A stretch of 64,000 nt of DNA from Archangium sp. (lineage in GTDB: Bacteria > Myxococcota > Myxococcia > Myxococcales > Myxococcaceae), in contig JAUXRX010000025.1 of NCBI GenBank assembly GCA_030681645.1, positions 248,001-312,000 on the forward strand, read 5' to 3'. Under the pieces are notes generated by a model that was not told the DNA's origin, did no database searches, and was given only the letters and a program-made list of their open reading frames with translations. The translations under genes were made by a program, and so were the position numbers. Shown piece after piece: positions 35,193-43,692 of the stretch; within the stretch, counting starts at the first letter, position 1; each line of letters starts with the position of its first letter.

Positions 35193-35204
35193 TGCTGCGT
35201 CAGC

Positions 35205-37037
35205 TCAATCCCACCAGGCCGACCAGACCGGGCTCACCAGCTCGTTCGCCCGCTCCTCGAGCACGTTGCTTCCGCCCTCGGGCGTGAAGGTGAAGTGCGC
35301 GCAGGCGATCTCCATGGCGTTCGAGCGCGTCGGGGGCCGCTCGACCCACCACTCGATCGCCGCCGGCCGCAGCGAGATCACCTTCGCGCCCCAGTCGTCT
35401 TCCCAGAGGCGCGACACCGCGCACGCCTGCGCCATCGACGGAGTCGCTTCGCCGGCCTGCAGCAGCATCGGCAGGTACGCGACCGCCTTCCACGCCGCGT
35501 CGACGGGGACCAGGGCCACGCGGACGCGCGGCCACAGCTCCTGGTTCAGCGGGTTGCGCAGCGCGCCGAGCTGATCGCCCGATGGCCCGGGCGGCCACTC
35601 GCCGTGGTCCGGCTCCAGCCCCGGGTACGACGGGTTCCCGCCCGGCCGCAGCAGCGTCCCCAGGTCGACCGTCTCGGCCGCCGCCAACACCGCCCCCGGC
35701 GAGTCGCTCGGGTGCGCTCCGGCCTGCAACCCCTCGTGCGACTCGTGCTCCCACGAGGTCATTCCCGCCTGCAGGTCGCGCACGTCGCCGCCGAGGATCA
35801 CCGGTCGGTAGCCCGTGCGCGACGCCGCCGCGTCGAGCCGCGTCCACAGCGCCTGCGCCTCGGCGCCCGGCACCTCGACGTACAGCACGCCATGGCCCTG
35901 CGGGTACAGCTGCCGCAGCGGGCCGAGCCCGAGGCCCACCAGCGGCGCCGGCACTTGCACCGGCGCCACCGTCGGCAGCAGCGGCTCGAACGTCCCCACG
36001 CCGTGCGCGTCGACGTGCCTCACGCTGTCGTCGTCGGCGCACAGCGCCATCAAGCCGGGGCACGACTCGCGATCGAGCGAAGGAAAGCGCAGCTCCAGGC
36101 CGGGCTGGGCAGCGGGCTCGAGCCACCGGGCCTCGGCGAGCGAGATCTCTCCGTGCGCTTGCGTCACCTGCGCCACCACGCGTAGCGGCACGAAGCTGTG
36201 CTTCATGGCGTGCTCGAGGCTGGTCCACGGACGCCCGTCGAGGTGGCGCTGCTCGAGGTCGACGCCGCAGGCCTTCAGGGCGAGCCGCACGTCGGCGTCC
36301 GGGACCCCCACGTGCTTCGCCGCCACCGCGATCGCCGCGGCCGCCGGATCGAGGAGCCCGACCAGCAACTCCTTGACGCCCACCAAGTCGAAGAACAGCT
36401 CGAAGGCCGCGCCGTCTCCGACGTCCTCGCGATCGAGCAGCACGCGCACGGCCTCGCGCGGCACGTCCCGGCCCACCACGTACGACTTCTTCACCTGCAG
36501 CCCGCCGTGCGGCCCGGTCACCGCGCGGAAGCGGGTCCACCGCGCGGGCGACTCGCGCTCGGCAGGGGGCAGCGCCGCGAGCAGCACCGCCGTGCGCGCC
36601 GCCTCGGCCACCAGGTTGCGCTCGGGGGGCGGCAGCCCCACCACGCGCCGCACCGTCGCGCGGGCGAGCGCGGCGAAGCCGGAACGCTTCGTCACGATGC
36701 GCGTGATGGCCCCGTACTGGTGGTCCTGAGTGTGCGCCCGGCTCGGGTCCAGCATGACCTCGAATGCGAGCTCGTCGTTGTCGTCCACTTCCATCCCGGC
36801 CGCGCGCAGCGATGAGGTCGAGCGGTGAAACGGCTCGGCCGGCTCGGCCTTCACCGTGACCATCTGGTGAAGCACCAGCGCTCCATCCTCGAACTGCGCC
36901 TCGAAGACGTGCCCCTCACCGAAGTGCGTTCGCGCCGCCTGGACGAGCGCGTCGCAGACCTCCCGCCTCAGCGCCGACACGCTCTTTCCCGTGCGCTCGG
37001 CCGCGGCGTTCAGCTCGACTTCCGCCATCAAGCCCAT
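35205..37037 (-). CDS. NusA-N-like/DUF4253 domain protein
   Basis: 610 residues. Residues ~5-100 resemble the NusA N-terminal (RNA polymerase-binding) domain in pattern: VELNAAAERTGKSVSALRREV, then HFGEGHVFEAQFEDGALVLHQMV and the closing AGMEVDDNDELAFEV. A ~350-residue central part is not recognised. The C-terminus (~390-605) carries DUF4253 features: SRTGYRPVILGGD, PVDAAWKAVAYLP, DDWGAKVISLRPAAIEWWVERPP and CAHFTFTPEG. Both matches are by eye. GGAGGG precedes the ATG. The gene ends in an intrinsic terminator. Confidence 0.65.
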   Translation of the reverse strand: MGLMAEVELNAAAERTGKSVSALRREVCDALVQAARTHFGEGHVFEAQFEDGALVLHQMVTVKAEPAEPFHRSTSSLRAAGMEVDDNDELAFEVMLDPSRAHTQDHQYGAITRIVTKRSGFAALARATVRRVVGLPPPERNLVAEAARTAVLLAALPPAERESPARWTRFRAVTGPHGGLQVKKSYVVGRDVPREAVRVLLDREDVGDGAAFELFFDLVGVKELLVGLLDPAAAAIAVAAKHVGVPDADVRLALKACGVDLEQRHLDGRPWTSLEHAMKHSFVPLRVVAQVTQAHGEISLAEARWLEPAAQPGLELRFPSLDRESCPGLMALCADDDSVRHVDAHGVGTFEPLLPTVAPVQVPAPLVGLGLGPLRQLYPQGHGVLYVEVPGAEAQALWTRLDAAASRTGYRPVILGGDVRDLQAGMTSWEHESHEGLQAGAHPSDSPGAVLAAAETVDLGTLLRPGGNPSYPGLEPDHGEWPPGPSGDQLGALRNPLNQELWPRVRVALVPVDAAWKAVAYLPMLLQAGEATPSMAQACAVSRLWEDDWGAKVISLRPAAIEWWVERPPTRSNAMEIACAHFTFTPEGGSNVLEERANELVSPVWSAWWD

Positions 37038-37062
37038 CGCCCTCCGAAAGTGGCGCGATTCG

Positions 37063-38571
37063 TCAGACGGTCGGCTGCGCCGCCGCGGCTTCTGCCACCT
37101 GCGGCGCGGTCTTCGACTTGCCCCGGAACTCGAGCATCGAGCTGATGCCGACGTAGAGGAAGCCCGACTGGAAGAGCACGAGGAACGGGAGCGACGTCCA
37201 GATCTCCTTGTCCCACGCGAACCAGACCGCGGCCGTGAAGTAGAGCCCGAACAGCAGCTCGACCACCGGCACCCAGCTGCGCTTGCCGCGGTAGGCCTTC
37301 TGCACCGCCTTCACCGACTTGCCCTCGGAGCCCGTCTTCGGGGTGCGCGTGAACTCAGACTGCTTGTCCAGCAGCGCCTCGACCACGGCCTTGGCCTGAT
37401 TGACCGCCATGCCGATGCCCAGGCTCATCACGAAGGGCAGGTACTTGATGCGGCCCCACCAGCTCAGGCCCAACTCGCGGCCGGTGGCCACGTAGAAGAA
37501 GCCCACCGACGCGGTCGAGGCGACGAACACCGGCAGGTCGAGCCACAGCGTGGCGTAGAGGCCCTGCTTGAAGCGCAGCACCATCGACAGCGGCATCATG
37601 ATGGAGAGCACCACCATGAGCAGGTAGGCCACGTTGTTCGAGAGGTGCATGAAGGCTTCCTTCTTCACCTCGTACGGCAGGCTCGAGCGAAGGATCGCCG
37701 GCAGGAGCTTCTTGGCGGTCTGAATGGAACCCTTGGCCCAGCGGTGCTGCTGCGACTTGAAGGCGTTCATGTCGACCGGCACTTCCGCGGGCGAGATGAT
37801 CTCGGGCAGGAAGACGAACTGCCAGCCCTTGATCTGCGCGCGGTACGACAGGTCGAGGTCTTCCGTCAGCGTGTCGTGCTGCCAGCCGCCGGCGTCCTTG
37901 ATGGTGTCGCGGCGCCAGATGCCCGCGGTGCCATTGAAGTTGAAGAAGCAGCCCGAGCGGTTGCGCGCGGTGTGCTCGATGAGGAAGTGCCCGTCGAGGA
38001 GAATGCTCTGCGCCTGGGTGAGGATGCTGAACTCGCGGTTCAGGTGGCCCCAGCGCACCTGCACCATGCCCACCTTGTCGTCGACGAAGAAGGGCACCGT
38101 GCGGGTGAGGAAGTCGGGGCTGGGGACGAAGTCGGCGTCGAACACGGCGACGAACTCACCCTTGGCCAGGTGCAGCCCGTTCTCCAGCGCCCCGGCCTTG
38201 AAGCCCTGGCGGTTGGTGCGGTGCACGTAGACGATGTCGATGCCCTTCGCCTGCCACTGCTCGACGCGCGCCCGGGCGATGGCACACGTCTCGTCGGTCG
38301 AGTCGTCGAGCACCTGGACCTCGAAGAGATCGCGCGGGTACTCGATGCGGCACACCGCGTCGACGAGCCGCTCGACCACGTACATCTCGTTGAAGATCGG
38401 CAGCTGCACCGTGACGCGGGGGAGCTTCGCCATCGGCCCCCTGGGGGTCGGCAGCTTGTACTTGTGGCGGTAGTACAAGTACGCCATCCGATAGCGATGC
38501 GAGCCGTACAACGACAGCACAGCCAGCACGCTGAAGTAGACGGCCAAGAACAGAATCTCTGCGGGGCTCAT
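37063..38571 (-). CDS. GT2 membrane glycosyltransferase (cellulose-synthase-like)
   Basis: 502 residues. An N-terminal helix, then a GT-A domain with QLPIFNEMYVVERLVDAV, DDSTD, the FDADFVP D-x-D motif, the TEDLDLSYR base motif and QQHRWAKGS (Q-x2-R-W), as in processive beta-glycan synthases. Several C-terminal membrane segments follow (VAYLLMVVLSIMMPLSMVL and others). It probably makes an extracellular polysaccharide such as a beta-linked glucan or mannan; the sugar is unknown. It follows the NusA-like gene by 25 bases but reads towards it on the same strand. Confidence 0.82.
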   Translation of the reverse strand: MSPAEILFLAVYFSVLAVLSLYGSHRYRMAYLYYRHKYKLPTPRGPMAKLPRVTVQLPIFNEMYVVERLVDAVCRIEYPRDLFEVQVLDDSTDETCAIARARVEQWQAKGIDIVYVHRTNRQGFKAGALENGLHLAKGEFVAVFDADFVPSPDFLTRTVPFFVDDKVGMVQVRWGHLNREFSILTQAQSILLDGHFLIEHTARNRSGCFFNFNGTAGIWRRDTIKDAGGWQHDTLTEDLDLSYRAQIKGWQFVFLPEIISPAEVPVDMNAFKSQQHRWAKGSIQTAKKLLPAILRSSLPYEVKKEAFMHLSNNVAYLLMVVLSIMMPLSMVLRFKQGLYATLWLDLPVFVASTASVGFFYVATGRELGLSWWGRIKYLPFVMSLGIGMAVNQAKAVVEALLDKQSEFTRTPKTGSEGKSVKAVQKAYRGKRSWVPVVELLFGLYFTAAVWFAWDKEIWTSLPFLVLFQSGFLYVGISSMLEFRGKSKTAPQVAEAAAAQPTV

Positions 38572-38743
38572 TCGGGCGCCGGCCTCTCCAAGTGCCCGGA
38601 ACTTCTTACGAATCCCCCTCCCGGGCGAAGGACGAGACCTTCTAGGGAGGATGCCCGCCTGTGTCAAACACTAGGATTGAATGATTGACGCAACGCGCCA
38701 GCGGGTGGCCCCACGTTTCGGTGAGACCCGCTCTGCGCCGCGC

Positions 38744-39349
38744 TCAGCGACGCAGCAGATCGCCTGCGTAGCTGTCGGCGATCATCTGCGCTTTGTGCAG
38801 CTCGCGCTCGTCGGCCACCGAGCCCTCGAGCACCAGCGTCTGGCCCAGGCACGCAGCGTGCGCGTCCTTGAGGCCCTCGCGGTGGAGCGCCGCGGTGATG
38901 TTCTGCGCCACCGCGGGGAGCACACGGGGATCGAGCCTGGCGAGAATGGTGACGTTCGCGTCGTCGCCCACCAGCGCGCGCAGCCTCTTCAGCTCGCCGG
39001 GTGAATCGAGCATGCCGTCGATGACGGTGCGCCCGCTGAACTCCTCGACGCGCAGCGACGGGTTCACCAGGGTCTTCACCAACTTGCCCAGCTCAGTGGT
39101 CTTGCCGTCGTCCACCACCACCACCCGCGTCTCGATGCCCTTCGCGGTCCACATGGTGAGCGTGGTGCGGCCCTTCGAGCGCGCGGTGATGATCAGCTCG
39201 CCCTTCGAGACCGTGACGTCGGCGATGTTGGGATCGCCCACCCCCACCTTGGTGAGGCTCTGCACCCGCACCACCTCCTGGGTCCCGGGGGCGAGGCGAA
39301 CGGGCTCAGCGGCCAGACACAGCGACACCGTCAGCAGCGCAGTGATCAT
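38744..39349 (-). CDS. Stand-alone CpaC-N/BON-like periplasmic protein
   Basis: 201 residues with a signal peptide (MITALLTVSLCLAAEP). A pilus-assembly secretin N-terminal domain follows (RVQSLTKVGVGDPNIADVTV, SKGRTTLTMWTAKG), then a BON-like region (VIDGMLDSPGELKRLRALV). In Tad/Flp systems these belong to the secretin CpaC, but the secretin ring domain is missing here and no other tad genes are adjacent. It may work with a secretin encoded elsewhere. The 172 bases to the GT2 gene start hold no visible gene. Confidence 0.7.
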   Translation of the reverse strand: MITALLTVSLCLAAEPVRLAPGTQEVVRVQSLTKVGVGDPNIADVTVSKGELIITARSKGRTTLTMWTAKGIETRVVVVDDGKTTELGKLVKTLVNPSLRVEEFSGRTVIDGMLDSPGELKRLRALVGDDANVTILARLDPRVLPAVAQNITAALHREGLKDAHAACLGQTLVLEGSVADERELHKAQMIADSYAGDLLRR

Positions 39350-39399
39350 GGCCGCAGTCTGTCGCGCACCTGCCCCTGCAGGGAAGGTGGGCGGTCTGC

Positions 39400-40377
39400 C
39401 TACCCGGCGTGGCGCTCGGCGGCGACGACGCGCTCCGCCACCTGCGGGAGCGGCTGCACGTCGACGAGCTCCCGCTCGGCCAGCGACAGCAGCTTCTCGC
39501 AGAGGTCCTCGAAGGTGAGGCCTCGCTGCCTGGCGATCTTCGGCAGCAGCGAGGTCGGGGTCATGCCCGGCAGCGTGTTCACCTCGAGCAGCACCTCGTT
39601 GCCCACGTCGGGGCAGATGAAGTCGATGCGCGCGGCGCCGCGGCAACCCAGGGCCCGGTACGCGGTCAGCGCCATGGTCTCGAGGTTGGTGATGCGCGTG
39701 CCGGGGAGCCGCGGGGGCAGGTGGTAGCGCGCCCCGCCCTCGTACTTGGTGGCGTAGTCGAAGGTCGCCGCGGGCGAGCTGATCTCGCAGCTGCCCAGCA
39801 CCTCGCCGCCCAGGATGGCGACGGTCACTTCCTTGCCCTTCACGTAGCGCTCGACCATCGCCTCGCCGCCGTAACGGCACGCGAGCGCGACCGCGGGACG
39901 CAGCCCCTCGAGCGTGTGCACCAGCGACAGCCCGACCGACGAGCCACCTGACGAGGGCTTCACCACGCAGGGGAAGCCGAGATCGCAGTGCAGCTCTTCG
40001 ACCTGGTCGAGCTGGCCCACGCCCACCACGTAGCCCGCGGGCGTGGCCAGGTTGTGCTGGCGGAAGAGCTTCTTGGCGAAGCCCTTGTTCATGGCGAGGG
40101 CCGAGGCGAGCACACCCGAGCCCGTGTACGGCACGCCCATCACCTCGAGCAGGCCCTGCACCTTGCCGTCTTCGCCCATGCGGCCATGGAGCGCGAGGAA
40201 GGCCACGTCGATGCCCGCGCTGCGCACGGCCTGGTCGAGCCCGGGGCCGGCGATGATGCGCGTCACCGCGTGCCCACGCTTCTCCAGCGCGGTGGCGATG
40301 GCCTCACCGGTCTTCACCGAGATGTCCTTCTCCTCGCCCCACCCACCCAGCAGCACTCCGACGCGTCGTGAATTCAT
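39400..40377 (-). CDS. ddl: D-alanine--D-alanine ligase
   Basis: 325 residues with an ATP-grasp fold. It shows GVLLGGWGEEKDISVKTG at the N-terminus, ALHGRMGEDGKVQGLLE, VKPSSGGSSVGLS, the FDYATKYEGG loop, and LLEVNTLPGMTPTSLLP, which places the magnesium and D-Ala ligands. Ddl makes the D-Ala-D-Ala dipeptide for peptidoglycan in the cytosol. AGGAAG precedes the ATG at 40377. A family B element lies about 135 bases upstream of the start. Confidence 0.92.
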   Translation of the reverse strand: MNSRRVGVLLGGWGEEKDISVKTGEAIATALEKRGHAVTRIIAGPGLDQAVRSAGIDVAFLALHGRMGEDGKVQGLLEVMGVPYTGSGVLASALAMNKGFAKKLFRQHNLATPAGYVVGVGQLDQVEELHCDLGFPCVVKPSSGGSSVGLSLVHTLEGLRPAVALACRYGGEAMVERYVKGKEVTVAILGGEVLGSCEISSPAATFDYATKYEGGARYHLPPRLPGTRITNLETMALTAYRALGCRGAARIDFICPDVGNEVLLEVNTLPGMTPTSLLPKIARQRGLTFEDLCEKLLSLAERELVDVQPLPQVAERVVAAERHAG

Positions 40378-40512
40378 GTCTTCCTGTGTCCCTTGAGCCG
40401 CGGTGTTGCGCCTCGGGCACCTCAAAAGCAGGAGCCGTGCCGCCCCCGTTCCGAAGAGGGCGGCCGCTCTACACGCTACAGGCCTGTTTCTCGATGTCGA
40501 TTTTCTGGCCAG

Positions 40513-40590
40513 GAGCGCAGCCGGTCCAGCGGAACGCCGGGCGAGCGCAGCTGGAGCGAAGCGGAAGATGCGCCGAGGCGGAGCGACCCA
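40513..40590 (+). repeat. Family B structured element, copy 2
   Basis: Same layout as the copy at 14.6 kb. Stem 1 is GTCC-A-GCG / CGC-C-GGGC around the GAA loop (40532-40534), with one mismatch and one G-T pair. Stem 2 is GCGCA (40545-40549) with TGCGC (40569-40573), enclosing GGAGCGAAGCGGA (40553-40565). The tail GCCGAGGCGGAGCGACCC follows. It lies between ddl and the coiled-coil gene, both on the minus strand. Confidence 0.75.
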
Positions 40591-40595
40591 GCAAT

Positions 40596-42626
40596 TCAGA
40601 AGTTGCGGAGATCGTCTTCTGCTTCCTTCCGCCGCTTCTCCTCTTTTTCGCGCTTCTTCCGCTCTTCTTCGTCCTTCTTCCGCTGCTGGGCCTCGGCCTC
40701 GGCCTTGAGGCGGGCCTCTTCTTCTGCCTTCAGCTTCGCCTGCTCTTCCTCTTCCTTCTTCCGGCGCTCCTCCTCTTCCCGCTGCTTCCTGGTGAGCTTG
40801 CCGCCCTTCTTCTCTTCGGCCTTCTTCGCCCGCTCCTCTTCCTCGAGGCGCTTCTTCTCTTCGGCCGCCGCCTGCTTCTCTTCATCGCGCTTCTTCTTCT
40901 CGAGGGCCTCGCGCTCCTTCTTGGTGAGCTTCTTCGAGCTCGCCTCTTCCTCTTTCTTGCGCGCCTCTTCTTCTTCCTTCTTGCGCGCCTCTTCTTCTTC
41001 CTCGCGGCGCTTGTCGTCGGCCGCCTTGCTGTCGCCTTCCTTCTTGCGGTCTTCCTCGCGCTTGCGCTCTTCCTCGCGGCGGCGCTCGTCTTCGCGGGCG
41101 CGCTCCTCGGCGGCCCTTCGATCCTCCGCGGCCTTGCGATCGAGCTCGCGGCGCTTCGCGTCGTCGGTGCCGCCCTTCTTCGCGCCGGGTGCCGACGTGG
41201 CCTCTTCTGCGCCGCCTCCGCCGTTGTTGGTGATGAGCAGCACCCCGCCCGTGCCCGCGGCGAGCAGCCCGACGATGTACGAGATGTCGGCCACGGCGGC
41301 GAAGGCGGTTCCGCTGCTCTTCGCGTTCGCCGAGATCACCGTCTGGGTCTGCGGGGTGGTGCGGTAGATGCTCGCCTGGTCGCTGGCGAGAATGCCGAAG
41401 ACGCCGCCGGTGATCAGCGCCGCCGCGCCGAAGCCGAGCAGCGAGATGCCGGCGATGGTCTTCACCTGCGAGCTGCCCCCGCCCTTGAAGTGGTGCACCG
41501 GGTCCTTGCCGTCGCGCCTGGCGTCCTTGCCGGTGAGGCCGTCGAAGAAGGTGGCGAGCTGCTCGGGATCGCCCGGGTTGACGGTGCCAGCGCGGAACGA
41601 GGCGTTGTGCCCGTCTCTGACCTCGAGGCGCAGCGCGATCAAATCGAGCTGCTCACCCGCGAGGCTCTTCTTCGCCAACACCACGACCAGCTGGTCGAGC
41701 TGCGCCGCCTTGCCCAGCGCCTGCGCAGCGCTGTCCCGGGTCGAGCCCTCGGGGTCCTTCTTGATCTCGGTGATGGCCTTCTTCCAGCCCGGGCCGATCT
41801 CGGCGGCGGCCAGCGAGAGCACCTCTTCGCCCGGCCCCGCCTGGCTCTGGGCGAACGCGTAGCCACCTTCGGACGCGGCGATGAAGTGTTTGGCCCCGGT
41901 GAGCCCGGCGACGGTGACCGGGCTCACGCCGCGGAAGGTGCCGTCGACCCAGACGCGGGCGCCGGGCGGCTCGGTGCGCACCAGCAGCTCGCCCTTCGCG
42001 TTGGCGGCGAACTTTCGCTGGGCCTCGGCGAACTTGATCAGATCGGGCGGAAAGTAGGTGGGGCTGAACTCGGCCTTCGGCGCGAGGGCGACGACCGCCT
42101 CGATGTCTTTCTTGGCGGGCCCGTTCTCACCACCGGTCGCGTGGCCGGCGGCCTTCATGGTCCACGCCTCGAGCAGCGCGGGGAAGTTCCTCGAGAGATC
42201 GGCTTCCTGCAGCGCCTGGAGCGCCTGGGTGAACGCCTCGGTCGCCTTCACGTTGTCGAGATCGTCGAGGGCGTGTCTGCCGGCCTTCATGCTGGCGCGC
42301 GATTCCTCGAGGCGGGCTTCCTGCTTCTTCGCCGCGGTCGGGTTGAACGCGTCGTGCACGGGGATCACCGTGAAGCGGGCGGCGCGCTCGAGGGCGGCCT
42401 CGGCGGCGCCTTCCAGCGCGCCCTGCTGCTGCGAGGCCCTCAGATCCTGCGAGACCACCACCACGGCGATGCGCGGGCCGCTCGCGCCGAGCGAGACGGC
42501 GGTGAGGAACTGAGGCGGCGAGGCCTGGGCGACGGGAGGGCGAACCAGCGCCACCACGAGCAAGGCGACGAAGCACTGGAGGGCCAGGGAAGCGGGCCTG
42601 CTCGACGGGCGCACCATGGGCCGCAT
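40596..42626 (-). CDS. PEGA-domain membrane protein with long charged helical tail
   Basis: 676 residues. A signal-like N-terminus, a ~190-residue region with helical repeats, a PEGA domain (LLVRTEPPGARVWVDG), then two membrane segments (ISLLGFGAAALITGGVFGIL and IVGLLAAGTGGVLLIT). The last ~190 residues are almost entirely Lys/Glu/Arg/Ala (KKEEEEARKKEEE-like), a single-alpha-helix or coiled coil. PEGA domains are common in surface proteins. The gene starts at the third base of a CAT at 42626; a second ATG at 42617 is also possible. Function unknown. Confidence 0.7.
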   Translation of the reverse strand: MRPMVRPSSRPASLALQCFVALLVVALVRPPVAQASPPQFLTAVSLGASGPRIAVVVVSQDLRASQQQGALEGAAEAALERAARFTVIPVHDAFNPTAAKKQEARLEESRASMKAGRHALDDLDNVKATEAFTQALQALQEADLSRNFPALLEAWTMKAAGHATGGENGPAKKDIEAVVALAPKAEFSPTYFPPDLIKFAEAQRKFAANAKGELLVRTEPPGARVWVDGTFRGVSPVTVAGLTGAKHFIAASEGGYAFAQSQAGPGEEVLSLAAAEIGPGWKKAITEIKKDPEGSTRDSAAQALGKAAQLDQLVVVLAKKSLAGEQLDLIALRLEVRDGHNASFRAGTVNPGDPEQLATFFDGLTGKDARRDGKDPVHHFKGGGSSQVKTIAGISLLGFGAAALITGGVFGILASDQASIYRTTPQTQTVISANAKSSGTAFAAVADISYIVGLLAAGTGGVLLITNNGGGGAEEATSAPGAKKGGTDDAKRRELDRKAAEDRRAAEERAREDERRREEERKREEDRKKEGDSKAADDKRREEEEEARKKEEEEARKKEEEASSKKLTKKEREALEKKKRDEEKQAAAEEKKRLEEEERAKKAEEKKGGKLTRKQREEEERRKKEEEEQAKLKAEEEARLKAEAEAQQRKKDEEERKKREKEEKRRKEAEDDLRNF

Positions 42627-42756
42627 GGTCGCTCACCCCGGCGCGTAGCGCCACACTTACGACCCTCAAGGAACCCCGGGGAGACACATCAGCATGGCGG
42701 TCGTGCCCGAGGCCCCGCTGGCGCCGACCTGGGGCGCGGCGCAGGCACCCGGGCCG

Positions 42757-43659
42757 TCACGCCTCGTGATCGGGCTCGACGAAGCACCAGCGGATCTCCG
42801 GGGCCCGGTCGTGCACCGCCTGCTCGAAGCGGTTGATCGACTCGACCACCTCGTGCGTGGTGAGCCCCGACTTCACCCGCACCTTCATCGCCACCAGCAC
42901 CTCGCCGGGGCCCTGTTGCACCGTGATCAGCCGCAGCACCTCTTCGATGTTGGGGTGCCCGGGCACGGTGGCCTTCACCGCCTCGGCGATGTGTTCGTCC
43001 GCGGCCTCGCCGATCAGCAGCGACTTGACCTCCCTGGCCAGGAACACCGCGACGGCGATCAGCACCACCCCGATCAGGATCGAGCCGATCGAGTCGAACA
43101 CGCCGTTGCCGGTGACCCAGGCGGCGACCAGCGAGGCGATGGCGATGGTGAGGCCCAGCACCGCGGCCGAGTTCTCCCCGAAGAGGATGATGAGGTCGGA
43201 GTCCTTGGTGCGCCTGAGGTACTCGAGGAGCGGCAGCGCGCCGCGCCGCTTCTTCATCTCCTTGAGGTTGCCCCAGGTCGCCCAGCCCTCGAGCAGCATC
43301 GAGAACACCAGGATGCCGAGCGCCATCGGCACGTGGTCGACGGCCTCCGGGTGGATGAGCTTGTGAATGCCCTCGTAGATGCTGAACACGCCGCCGCCCG
43401 AGAACAGCAGCAGCGCGACCACGAAGCTCCAGAAGTAGAGATCGCGGCCGTAGCCCAGCGGGTGCGACTGATCGGGTGGCTTCGCCGACTGGCGCACCCC
43501 CAGCAGCAGCAGCAGCTGGTTGCTGCAGTCCGCGGTGGAATGCAGCGTCTCGGCGAGCATCGCCCCCGAGCCGGTGAAGAGCGCCGCTACGCCCTTCGCG
43601 AGCGCAATGCACACGTTGACCGCGAGCGACTGAATGATCTGTTTGGTATTCCCGGCCAC
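42757..43659 (-). CDS. Cation diffusion facilitator family transporter
   Basis: 300 residues with about six membrane helices. Metal site signatures are HSTADCSNQ in helix 2, SHPLGYGRDLYFW after it, and ENSAAVLG in helix 5. A C-terminal cytosolic metallochaperone-like domain (VKATVPGHPNIEEVL ... HDRAPEIRWCFVEP) is present. CDF proteins export zinc, iron or manganese by proton antiport. The ion cannot be told from this sequence. A single gene; a 130-base gap with nothing visible separates it from the coiled-coil gene. Confidence 0.85.
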   Translation of the reverse strand: MAGNTKQIIQSLAVNVCIALAKGVAALFTGSGAMLAETLHSTADCSNQLLLLLGVRQSAKPPDQSHPLGYGRDLYFWSFVVALLLFSGGGVFSIYEGIHKLIHPEAVDHVPMALGILVFSMLLEGWATWGNLKEMKKRRGALPLLEYLRRTKDSDLIILFGENSAAVLGLTIAIASLVAAWVTGNGVFDSIGSILIGVVLIAVAVFLAREVKSLLIGEAADEHIAEAVKATVPGHPNIEEVLRLITVQQGPGEVLVAMKVRVKSGLTTHEVVESINRFEQAVHDRAPEIRWCFVEPDHEA

Positions 43660-43692
43660 TGGGGGCGCACCATACCGACCGCGCGACGAATG

